14,536 nt of DNA from Anaerolineae bacterium (GTDB lineage: Bacteria > Chloroflexota > Anaerolineae > 4572-78 > J111), in NCBI GenBank assembly GCA_020433785.1, contig JAGRCC010000240.1, positions 1-14,536 of the forward strand, given 5' to 3'. Positions 1 to 7,316 of this stretch are shown here, piece by piece (positions within the stretch are counted from its first letter, which is position 1; each line of letters begins with the position of its first letter). Position numbers and translations under genes: made by a program. Below the pieces are notes generated by a model. The model ran no database searches. It had not been told where the DNA came from and was given only the letters and a program-made list of their open reading frames with translations.

Positions 1-370
1 CATCGGCCACTTGCCAGCCGATCTCGATGGTGGTCATCTCATCAAACCGGTGTTGGCGCTGCAACAAATCGGCCAGCGAGTCGCCCTCAATCAGCGGCAT
101 GACCATATAAGCCTGACCCTCCACCGTCCCGGTATCGAGCGCCGGTACGATATGGGGATGGTGCAGCCGGGCGACAGTGCGCGCTTCCCGGTTAAAGCGC
201 GTCAAGATCACCTCAATATCGCTATTAGCTGGCGGAATACAAAGCTTGATGGCGACCGGTTCATGATTAGCCGTCAAAGCGCGATATACCTCACCCACCG
301 TACCTCGCCCGATAACTGCTTCAAGCTGATAGCCGTCCACCTGCCGGCCAGTGATGTCACGATATGTCAT
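1..370 (-). CDS. Ser/Thr protein kinase (Pkn type), N-terminal part
   Basis: Cytoplasmic Hanks-type Ser/Thr kinase domain that would transfer phosphate from ATP to protein Ser/Thr. Only the first 123 codons are present; the gene continues past the left edge. I translated the minus strand from the ATG at 370. The glycine-rich loop reads IGRGTVGEVYRA (Gly21, Gly23, Gly26). The ATP-anchoring lysine is Lys42 in VAIK, and the alpha-C glutamate is probably Glu62 in FNREARTVARLHHPHIV. The hinge follows in YMVMPLIEGDSLADLL. All these N-lobe marks are intact, so this looks like an active kinase rather than a relic. The HRD and DFG motifs lie outside the window. The start is well supported: GGAGG stands about 7 bases before the ATG, and the domain begins almost at once, as in Pkn kinases. 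Sensor or membrane domains, if any, would be C-terminal and unseen. Confidence 0.92.
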   Translation of the reverse strand, partial: MTYRDITGRQVDGYQLEAVIGRGTVGEVYRALTANHEPVAIKLCIPPANSDIEVILTRFNREARTVARLHHPHIVPALDTGTVEGQAYMVMPLIEGDSLADLLQRQHRFDEMTTIEIGWQVAD

Positions 371-477
371 AAGTTGTCCTCCGCTTAGGGAGCACTGCGG
401 CTCACCTCTCGCTACCCCAATCTATTATTGTCCCCAACGGTTAACCCGCCTCAAAGGTATACCCGCTCAGGTCCTAC

Positions 478-495
478 TCATAGTGATATCATAGT
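478..495 (-). promoter_or_regulatory. Direct heptamer repeat, 11-bp period, upstream of kinase
   Basis: On the minus strand ACTATGA occurs twice, exactly, separated by TATC, giving an 11-bp period (one helical turn). It lies 108 bases upstream of the kinase start. Paired heptamers one turn apart are typical of SARP-type or response-regulator sites. The nearest -10-like box downstream (TATACC) is 16 bases away, not the 8 expected for SARP promoters, so the assignment is weak. Chance occurrence is possible. Confidence 0.3.
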
Positions 496-583
496 TGATC
501 TTTAAGAAAACGTCTATGCCTTAAATCACAAGTCCGCTGTGACGTTGGTTACAGTTGTTAACTGGTTAGGTGACAGTCAGTCA

Positions 584-881
584 GTAGGGTGGGTTGAATG
601 GGTCTATGCGCGATACTGTGGCCCAAGTTGTTGGGTTTCACCAGCGGTACAGAGGCTAACACACTGAATGAAACCCAACATTAGCTTGCTATACTGAAAA
701 CAGAATGAGAACGACACTTTGAGATGTCATTCCCGCATGCTTTTAGCGGGAATCCACGTTTAAAGACCCCGCTGGATGCCCGATAACGACATTCGGGCAT
801 GACATCCCGTCATTCTTAAAAGTTTCGGATTCAAACTAATCTCAGTATAGAAGGACAAAATTTTGGCTCAACCCAACCTAC
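584..881. repeat. Nested inverted-repeat element (MITE-like candidate)
   Basis: The ends form a 14-bp inverted repeat with one mismatch: GTAGGGTGGGTTGA (584-597) against TCAACCCAACCTAC (868-881). Inside lies a perfect 12-bp inverted repeat TGTTGGGTTTCA/TGAAACCCAACA (629-640/669-680). Further in are CTATACTGA/TCAGTATAG (689-697/842-850) and AGAATGA/TCATTCT (702-708/810-816), which enclose the REP-like pair. The GTTGGGTTTC and AACCCAACCTAC motifs resemble dispersed palindromic repeats I recall from cyanobacteria and Chloroflexota; that is memory, not a search. The right end sits 6 bases beyond the stop codon of the giant gene. No transposase is encoded, so a non-autonomous element or a pile-up of several small repeats is the likely reading. 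Confidence 0.55.
723..806. repeat. Pair of inverted REP-like sequences
   Basis: Two 34-bp units face each other (723-756 and 773-806) with a 16-base spacer. After reverse-complementing one, 27 of 34 bases match by my count. Each unit folds into its own hairpin: ATTCCCGC/GCGGGAAT (729-736/746-753) and ATGCCCGA/TCGGGCAT (776-783/793-800). The differences at stem positions are compensatory: T-A versus G-C in one pair, C-G versus A-T in another. The folded form therefore seems to have been kept. This is the layout of a REP doublet (BIME). No RAYT transposase gene is in the window. Confidence 0.65.
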
Positions 882-887
882 GCTGAT

Positions 888-3800
888 TTACCTCACCACC
901 ACATCATCAATCAACCAGCCCCGGTCGGCGGCGGTGCGGTCGGCTTCCAAAACGAAGCGGAGGCGAACCTGACCGCTGTAGACGCTGAGGTCAAGCGTTT
1001 CATCCTTCCAGGTCAGGTCTGGCCACTCCGAGTCGCCCGTCTGGCCGGCGGCGTTGGTGCCTCGCGTCTCAGCGGGGGTGTCGTAGATACCGCCACCGCT
1101 GTATTGCTCCAGTTCGGTCCAGGTTGCGCCATCATCGCTTGAAATCTCAACCCGGGCCTGGTCCTGGCTGCTACCCAGTTCGGCCAGGAGGAAATCGTGC
1201 CGGAAGGTCAGGCTGGCTTCAGAGCAGGCCGCCAGATCAAACGGGATTGAGGTGATGGCTGTGGTAACGGTTGACTGGCTGCCTAAGGCGCTGCGATAGT
1301 TGCCGTCGGGACTGTCGCTCATGGCCCGATTACCGTCCGGCTCCAGCGTCACGATGTCCCACGCGCCGCTGCGGGTCCATTGGCTGCTGCCGCTCTCAAA
1401 GAAGTCGTAGAAGCAAGCCCCTTCGGCCGCGGCAAAGCGAGCGAAATGCCCCGGCTCAGCCGCCAGGGCTGCCCCGCCAGGCTGATTGAGATTCTCGACC
1501 CAGACGTCATACGCTCCAACCAGAACGTCGGCCGGCGTCTCCAGATCGGTTGGGATATCCGTGACCAAGGTTGAGGAACTGACCAGGCGGGCGGTCAGGG
1601 TGTAACGCGCCGTCGATCCCACTAAAATCACCTGGGCCGGATCGAGAAAGCCGCTGCCGCTGATGACCAGCGTTTGGGTCACCTGATTGGTGCTATCCGG
1701 CGAAACAGCGCTGATGACTGGGGTCGTAACGCCGGCCAGCAGGGCGTAGATGCCCGGCCCCCGGCTGCGAGCCGAGGCCAAATTATAGGTTTGGTTGACC
1801 CGGGTATTGAGCGCGTGCCAGCGCTCGCCGTCCCAGAAGTAGATACCTAGCTCGGCCTCGCTTCGTTCTTCCACCAATACATCGTTGCCCCGGTATTGGA
1901 AACTGATCGAACCATCTTGTAAGGCCGTCCCCTCCGGGAAGCCGGCGGCAAACAGGTTGTAGCCGCGCCCGATCGCCACCTTGCCGGCCGGCAGCGGCGG
2001 TAAACCGGCCATATCCTGCACGGCATAAAACTGACCGACCTCTAAAGCGAAATTCTGATCGAAGTAGGTCATCTGCCCATCGGGTGAGACCGCCGGGGCG
2101 TTACCTTCACCCCGCGTATTAGCATCACCACCCCGGCTCTGACCATCGCCGCCTCGGCTCTGACCATCGCCACCGCGACTTTGACCATCGCCGCCCCGAC
2201 TCTGACCGTCACCGCCCCGGCTTTGACCGTCGCCACCGCGACTTTGACCATCGCCGCCCCGACTCTGACCGTCGCCACCACGGCTTTGGCCGTCACCACC
2301 GCGACTTTGACCATCGCCGCCGCGACTTTGACCGTCACCGCCCCGGCTCTGACCATCGCCACCGCGACTTTGACCATCACCGCCCCGACTCTGGCCGTCA
2401 CCGCCCCGGCTTTGACCGTCGCCACCCCGGCTCTGGCCATCGCCACCGCGACTTTGACCGTCGCCGCCCCGGCTTTGGCCGCCGCCACCGCGATTTTGAG
2501 CATCGCCACCGCGGCTTTGCCCATCACCGCCACGACTTTGGCCCGGATTACCACCAATACTATAGGTGACAATGGTCTCACGACGTGGATTGGTGTAGGG
2601 CGCAGCATCAGGCCCTTCATCGACCCACAGCTGGAGATGGCCGCGCAAAACCGGGTAGGGCAGGGTTAGTACGGTCGTATAATGCCCCTGGGGGTCGCTG
2701 CTAAAAGGTAAGGTGGCGGTGAAGGCTTCGCCTAGTTCAGGGTAGATGCGCGCCCTCAAATCTAAATTGGGCGAACCCACACCGTCGATGGCCAGCCGGT
2801 AGGTCGTTGACGTCTCCGGGCTGATGGTGATGACTGGCTGCCATGTGTCATCGACCTTCAGTTGCAGCCGCTCGTCGCCGGGGGTGATGACCTCGCAGCC
2901 AAATTGGTTTTTGGCCTGGTCGAACACGCACAAGCGGTCGCCGATGGTCGCCCCCCGGGCCAAAACCCGGTTCTGCCCGCCGACCGGCGTGCCCAGGTCG
3001 TAGATGTACTCGTAGGCGTCGGTCTGGTCGTCTGTGCCCAGCCGGTTGCGCAGTAGAAAGGCGCGGGCCGAGGAGGAGCCGACCTCGCTGTTGGCGTAAT
3101 CGAGGTAGAAAGTCGGGTCTTCCAGCGGGTTGGTCGAGGTGATCGGCCAGCGAATATCGACGGTGGTCAGGTCGAACGGCATCCGGGCCGGACCGGAATT
3201 GCCCTCGTCCGGCGCTTTGAGCCAGGGGAACCAGCCGGTAATCGTAGTCCACTCGGCCTCGCCCAACTCCTGAGCCCCCAACGTATCGGCGCAGCCGGGG
3301 CCCCAATTGTCGGGCGCGACGAACTCGGTGTTGTTGATGTTGTAGACATCGCCCATCGCGCTGCCTAAGCAGGAGTCGACCGAAGCCAGCACCTGCGCCC
3401 CATCAAACTCACTTAGCCCCAGATAAGAGTCTTCTAAAAAGAAGAGGTAGTGGCCCAATTCGTGGGCCAGAATCACCGGCCAATCGACGCCGATGCTTTG
3501 GGCCGGGTTGCCGTAGCGGTTCCAAATGGACCCCATCTTGACCTGGCCGATGCTGTAGGTGATGGTTTGGGTCGGGCTGATGATTTTGGCCGTGTTGGTC
3601 AGTACCATGCCGCCGATAGTGGCGTGGGGGCGCAGCCGGTTGGTTGAATAGACTTTGATGTGAGCCGACTCCCAATAGTCGCCGTTTTGGCTAACGATGA
3701 TATGGCCCAACGCCACCTGACCATTAGTGAAGTCGTACAGGTGCTGCGAGGCCCGTTCCAGGTCGAACTCGAGCTGGCGCAGGTAGGCCGGGTCTTTGGT

Positions 3801-6800
3801 GGCATCCCACTCCAGCGAGACATCCAGATCGAACAAGATGAGCGGGTTATCGGGCGAGACGGTGAGCTGGACCAGTCCTAACTCACTCACGGTTGGGCTG
3901 TCGGTATCGCCAATCGGGGTGTCGAGGCCGACCGGCGTGGGCTGGCCGTTGGTATAGTACAGGTGCATGGCGTTGCCGTAGCGGCTGGGGTAAGGTTCGG
4001 CCACAGGCTGTGGGGCCAGGGCCAACAGCCGGTCGCCCGGTTCGATTTGTCCCTGGCCTTGCAGGTAGCCGTTTTGATCGGTGATGAAAGGGACATTATC
4101 GCCCAACGGTAGACCGCCGGCATCATCTTCCGGCGCGAGCCGGTAGACCAGCGCCCCGGAGATGGCGGTTGTCCCACTCAACACCTGAATTTGCGTGCCG
4201 CGCACGCGGAAGGGGTACGTTTGAGCCGAGACGGCCACTTGCTGGTAACTATTGGCCAGTCCATTGGCCAGGGGGGCCTGACTGGGGTAGGCATCCAGCC
4301 GGAAGACGACGTTATCGCTCTGGCCCAAAAAGCCGCTGTTAAGCACATCCCAATTGTAGACGTAGTCGGCGCTGTAGAGGGCGGGCGTGTAGCTATCGTC
4401 ACTTGTATTAGCCGCCGACGCCTGAGTATCAACCGCCACTTGGGTGATAACATGGGTGAGAGTCAGCGGGCCGGTATTGAACGCTCGAAACCACTGACCG
4501 CCGCCGTCGGGTGAGTAGAAGGCCCGTACTTCAGCAAACGGCGCACCGGTGGCGTTGGACAGGGTAAAGTTAATGGGGATAACGCCTTCATCTTGAATGG
4601 TCGACGTGGCGTAGAAGTTGGCCGGAGCCAGCGGCGGCGTCGAGGCGTTGGCGTTTAAGGTCACCGCCGGGTTCGATAGCGTCAGCGGATCGGCCAGCCC
4701 CTGGTTCAGATAAACCTGGTCGGCATTTTCTTCTCTGAAGCCAGGAGCGCTATTCCCCAGTGCCAAGTCGAGCAAGCCATCTCCGTTGGCATCACCCCAG
4801 GCGACGCTGGTCGTTCGCGCCGGTTGGTTCGATGCCCACGACGCCGCTTCGGACAGCATGCCGCGCTGGTTGAGGTAGACTTTACTGGGCGTAGCCCCGC
4901 TATAGCGCGGACTGCCGCCGGCAGCTAAATCCAGCCAGCCATCGCCGTTGACATCGCCCCAGGTCACCACACTTTTCAATTCGGCGTCGTCAGAGGTCCA
5001 GACCGGGTCAAAGAGAAAGCCGCCGCCCTCATTGCGATACACTTTGTTGGCGCTGCCGCTGGCCCCGACGGCCAAATCCAAATCGCCGTCGCCGTCCAAG
5101 TCGCCCAACGCCAGGCTGTAGAAGTTATCGCTGGCGAAGGTGTAAGTGGCCGTTACCGGCAGCCGGCCGCCGATATTTTCATACACGCTAATCTTGCTAT
5201 CCGGCGGCCGGTCGAACCGGCCCTGCCCGGCCCCGGTGACCAGGTCCAAATCGCCGTCGCCGTCCAAGTCGCCCCAGGCCAGGTCATAGGTATAATTGGC
5301 CTCGCTCGACACCCAGTCGGGCGGCTCTTGAAAGGTTCCGTTGTTATTCAGGTAGATTTTATCGGGCGCCGCGTCGCCGCTGTCGCTAACGTGGGTTGTC
5401 AGATTATGGTTACCGACGGCCAAATCGAGATCGCCGTCGCCATCGACATCGCCAAAGGCGACCTTGGTGGTCACTTCGTTGCCTTCACCGAGCCGGATAG
5501 TCGGTGTTTCCAGCAAGCGGCCGGCCTGGCTGAGATAAAGCTCATTGAAGCCGTTTGGGGTTAACACTCCAGATTCCCCGATCCAATTACCTTCCGGCCG
5601 GTTGCCGACGGCTAAATCCAGATAGCCGTCGCCGTTGACATCGCCAAAGGCCAGGCTGGTGGTGGCGCTGATGGAGTCGGACTGCCAGATCGGCTGCATG
5701 GTATCGCCGCCGAGCCGGTAGATGACATTGGCCGCACCGCCCCAGCCGTTCATCCAGATAAAGGGCGCCGAATTGTTATCGACGTTATTTTGCAGATTAC
5801 CGGCGGCCAATTCCGGTTGGCCATCGTTGTCGATATCGCCCCAGGCCAGGGCAAAGGTGTTGGTCGTTTTGGCCGGCGAGTTTAGCTGAGGTTCGGTGGG
5901 TAAAGCCGCGCCGGAATTCAAGTAGATCATCACCGCCAAGTCGGTGGACGATTGGGCCAGATCAAGATCGCCGTCGCCATCGACATCGACCCAGGCCAGG
6001 CGAACCGCATTGGCGTTGGTAATGGCCGACTCCCAGGCCGGCTCAGGCTGCAATGTGCCTTGATGGTTCAGGTATAGTTTGGTTACTTTGCGGTCAGCGG
6101 CGGCTAAATCGAGATCGCCATCATTATCGACATCGCCCCAGGCCAGGCTGAAGGTGCTACCCCGATCACCCGATGTCCAGATGGGGTCGGTTTGCAGCTG
6201 ACCGTTTCGATTGCCATAGATGTTGTCGTCGCCAAATGTCCGGCCAACAGCCAGATCTAAAAAGCCGTCGCCGTCAACATCGCCCCAGGCCAGCGTCGTC
6301 AGCGCATTGTTGATTTCCTCAAATACAGGCGTGGTCGTAATGGTGCCGGTGTTTTCAAACAACTGGAGAGTCCGAGCCCCAATGATGGCCAGATCAAGAT
6401 CGTTGTCGCGATCAACATCGCCCCAGGCCAGGTCCAGCGTGTGTTGTTGGGGGAAGGTGACGGCGGGCGTAAATGCGATGCGCCCCTGAGCCTGGGTGGT
6501 GTTGCGATAGATTACGTCGGCCACATTGCCGTTTGACCAGCCACAGAAGCAATCCCTGCCGCCGATAGCTAAATCGAGATAGCCGTCGCCATCCATGTCG
6601 CCCAGAGCTACCCGCGAGGTTACATTGGCTTGGGTTTCTTCTTCGATCCAGACTTGCTCCAGGTCTAGCAGCCCGGCGTCAGTCAGACCGTTGTTGGCAA
6701 AAACCTGGTCTTGACCAAAAGCGATGCCAACGACCAGGTCCAAATCGCCATCGCGGTCGAGATCGCCCAGGGCGCAGCTAGAGGCAAACCAACCGCCCGT

Positions 6801-7166
6801 GTCCAGCAGTTGGGACGTCATGACCAGATTATTTTGGGCATCCAACCCCTTGTTAAGCAAGATGAGCAAGCCCCGGAAAGGAACGTGGCCGGCCACCATA
6901 TCGAGGTCGCCATCGCCGTCCAGATCGGCCCAAACATTACAAAGCGATGCCGGGGTTTGAGCATCCAGAACTTCATCGGAGACCCAACTGGGGTGGTTCG
7001 GCAGGGGGACCACCGGCTCTTGGGCCTGGGCCGGGCTGACGGCCAGGTGCAGATAGATCAATCCGACGAACAAGAACAACCAAAGGCCGAGACCTTGTCT
7101 AAGGGCAGCGGACAATAAACCTGGAGCCAGCGAACTGACACGGTAAAGCTTTCGTGACATTTTCAT
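888..7166 (-). CDS. Giant secreted FG-GAP / CLCA-like zinc metalloprotease with GQSRGGD repeat tract
   Basis: Large exported protein, 2092 residues from the ATG at 7166. An ATG at 7223 is in frame but has no ribosome site, whereas 7166 has GGAG 11 bases upstream and opens directly into a signal peptide (basic start, hydrophobic run near 28-43, likely cleavage after AQA at 48). Residues about 75-830 carry 14 FG-GAP/VCBS repeats with DxDxDG calcium loops, enough for two seven-bladed propellers (inferred). Residues about 1100-1320 resemble the CLCA-type metzincin: HELGH at 1235-1239 with Asp1246 as probable third zinc ligand (HExxHxxxxxxDxY). Residues 1542-1688 are heptad repeats. Then come an IPT/TIG-like domain (about 1811-1895) and a jelly-roll C-terminus (about 1915-2092, ending GWLIDDVVVR). 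There is no C-terminal anchor or sorting signal. It is probably a surface or extracellular peptidase or adhesin; the substrate is unknown. Confidence 0.93.
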   Translation of the reverse strand: MKMSRKLYRVSSLAPGLLSAALRQGLGLWLFLFVGLIYLHLAVSPAQAQEPVVPLPNHPSWVSDEVLDAQTPASLCNVWADLDGDGDLDMVAGHVPFRGLLILLNKGLDAQNNLVMTSQLLDTGGWFASSCALGDLDRDGDLDLVVGIAFGQDQVFANNGLTDAGLLDLEQVWIEEETQANVTSRVALGDMDGDGYLDLAIGGRDCFCGWSNGNVADVIYRNTTQAQGRIAFTPAVTFPQQHTLDLAWGDVDRDNDLDLAIIGARTLQLFENTGTITTTPVFEEINNALTTLAWGDVDGDGFLDLAVGRTFGDDNIYGNRNGQLQTDPIWTSGDRGSTFSLAWGDVDNDGDLDLAAADRKVTKLYLNHQGTLQPEPAWESAITNANAVRLAWVDVDGDGDLDLAQSSTDLAVMIYLNSGAALPTEPQLNSPAKTTNTFALAWGDIDNDGQPELAAGNLQNNVDNNSAPFIWMNGWGGAANVIYRLGGDTMQPIWQSDSISATTSLAFGDVNGDGYLDLAVGNRPEGNWIGESGVLTPNGFNELYLSQAGRLLETPTIRLGEGNEVTTKVAFGDVDGDGDLDLAVGNHNLTTHVSDSGDAAPDKIYLNNNGTFQEPPDWVSSEANYTYDLAWGDLDGDGDLDLVTGAGQGRFDRPPDSKISVYENIGGRLPVTATYTFASDNFYSLALGDLDGDGDLDLAVGASGSANKVYRNEGGGFLFDPVWTSDDAELKSVVTWGDVNGDGWLDLAAGGSPRYSGATPSKVYLNQRGMLSEAASWASNQPARTTSVAWGDANGDGLLDLALGNSAPGFREENADQVYLNQGLADPLTLSNPAVTLNANASTPPLAPANFYATSTIQDEGVIPINFTLSNATGAPFAEVRAFYSPDGGGQWFRAFNTGPLTLTHVITQVAVDTQASAANTSDDSYTPALYSADYVYNWDVLNSGFLGQSDNVVFRLDAYPSQAPLANGLANSYQQVAVSAQTYPFRVRGTQIQVLSGTTAISGALVYRLAPEDDAGGLPLGDNVPFITDQNGYLQGQGQIEPGDRLLALAPQPVAEPYPSRYGNAMHLYYTNGQPTPVGLDTPIGDTDSPTVSELGLVQLTVSPDNPLILFDLDVSLEWDATKDPAYLRQLEFDLERASQHLYDFTNGQVALGHIIVSQNGDYWESAHIKVYSTNRLRPHATIGGMVLTNTAKIISPTQTITYSIGQVKMGSIWNRYGNPAQSIGVDWPVILAHELGHYLFFLEDSYLGLSEFDGAQVLASVDSCLGSAMGDVYNINNTEFVAPDNWGPGCADTLGAQELGEAEWTTITGWFPWLKAPDEGNSGPARMPFDLTTVDIRWPITSTNPLEDPTFYLDYANSEVGSSSARAFLLRNRLGTDDQTDAYEYIYDLGTPVGGQNRVLARGATIGDRLCVFDQAKNQFGCEVITPGDERLQLKVDDTWQPVITISPETSTTYRLAIDGVGSPNLDLRARIYPELGEAFTATLPFSSDPQGHYTTVLTLPYPVLRGHLQLWVDEGPDAAPYTNPRRETIVTYSIGGNPGQSRGGDGQSRGGDAQNRGGGGQSRGGDGQSRGGDGQSRGGDGQSRGGDGQSRGGDGQSRGGDGQSRGGDGQSRGGDGQSRGGDGQSRGGDGQSRGGDGQSRGGDGQSRGGDGQSRGGDGQSRGGDGQSRGGDGQSRGGDANTRGEGNAPAVSPDGQMTYFDQNFALEVGQFYAVQDMAGLPPLPAGKVAIGRGYNLFAAGFPEGTALQDGSISFQYRGNDVLVEERSEAELGIYFWDGERWHALNTRVNQTYNLASARSRGPGIYALLAGVTTPVISAVSPDSTNQVTQTLVISGSGFLDPAQVILVGSTARYTLTARLVSSSTLVTDIPTDLETPADVLVGAYDVWVENLNQPGGAALAAEPGHFARFAAAEGACFYDFFESGSSQWTRSGAWDIVTLEPDGNRAMSDSPDGNYRSALGSQSTVTTAITSIPFDLAACSEASLTFRHDFLLAELGSSQDQARVEISSDDGATWTELEQYSGGGIYDTPAETRGTNAAGQTGDSEWPDLTWKDETLDLSVYSGQVRLRFVLEADRTAADRGWLIDDVVVR
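2103..2543 (-). repeat. 21-bp minisatellite encoding GQSRGGD heptads
   Basis: Twenty in-frame 21-bp units occupy 2124-2543, plus one decayed unit (ANTRGEG) at 2103-2123. Nineteen of the 20 encode exactly GQSRGGD; the unit at 2481-2501 encodes AQNRGGG. Bases vary at third positions of most codons, and the arginine codon appears as CGG, CGC, CGA or CGT, yet the peptide does not change. Units at 2166, 2355 and 2439 are identical, as are those at 2187 and 2250, and those at 2208 and 2397. The three-unit block at 2166-2228 recurs at 2355-2417 with two differences, so block duplication has occurred. The peptide is an Arg/Asp-balanced, Gly-rich, probably flexible linker between the protease part and the IPT part. 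Confidence 0.95.
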
Positions 7167-7282
7167 GAGACGGTGTTCTCCTCTAATGGGGCTGGCCGAC
7201 ATCGAGCCAACCGGATATGACATTGGCGAAAAGCGTGTTTCAGTAAGAGAGGGGCGGTGGTCTGGGGAATGAAGTTTGGCAG

Positions 7283-7311
7283 ATGATAAGCGTTAACGAC
7301 GAAAAAGTCAA
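7283..7311 (-). promoter_or_regulatory. Sigma70-like promoter for the giant FG-GAP gene
   Basis: On the minus strand TTGACT (7311-7306) is followed after 17 bases by TATCAT (7288-7283). This is a near-consensus pair with ideal spacing. It starts 6 bases after the permease stop codon and would give a leader of about 110 bases before the ATG at 7166. It supports separate transcription of the giant gene. Confidence 0.55.
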
Positions 7312-7316
7312 CCATT

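Larger units (their letters stand above)
371..887. other. Intergenic region rich in nested inverted repeats
   Basis: This 517-base gap has no convincing gene. The right part (584-881) is built of nested inverted repeats, listed separately. The left part (371-583) should carry the kinase promoter. There the minus strand has a perfect direct heptamer, ACTATGA-4-ACTATGA (495-478), and a weak promoter-like TTGAGG with AATAAT 19 bases downstream, which is too widely spaced to call. The gap lies upstream of the kinase and downstream of the giant FG-GAP gene, so it must also hold the end of that transcript. I see no clean hairpin-plus-U-run terminator. Confidence 0.6.

Noticed and set aside
11..388. 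125-residue plus-strand frame at the left edge
   Set aside because: Antisense to the kinase, which has clear family motifs and a strong ribosome site.
2124..2543. Possible CRISPR array because of regular spacing
   Set aside because: The units are contiguous 21-mers in a coding frame with no unique spacers.
2069..2620. 183-residue minus-strand frame across the same tract
   Set aside because: Shifted-frame shadow of the same repeat; its product varies from unit to unit, unlike the GQSRGGD frame.
2181..2669. 162-residue plus-strand reading frame across the GQSRGGD tract, with a repeating TLTIAAPTLTVA-like product
   Set aside because: It is the complement of the 21-bp minisatellite; any open frame there repeats every 7 residues. 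It has no ribosome site, and the minus-strand frame is the one whose peptide stays constant while its codons vary.
888..7223. Upstream start at 7223 for the giant FG-GAP protein
   Set aside because: It adds 19 polar residues before the signal peptide and lacks a ribosome site; the ATG at 7166 has GGAG upstream and leads straight into the signal peptide.
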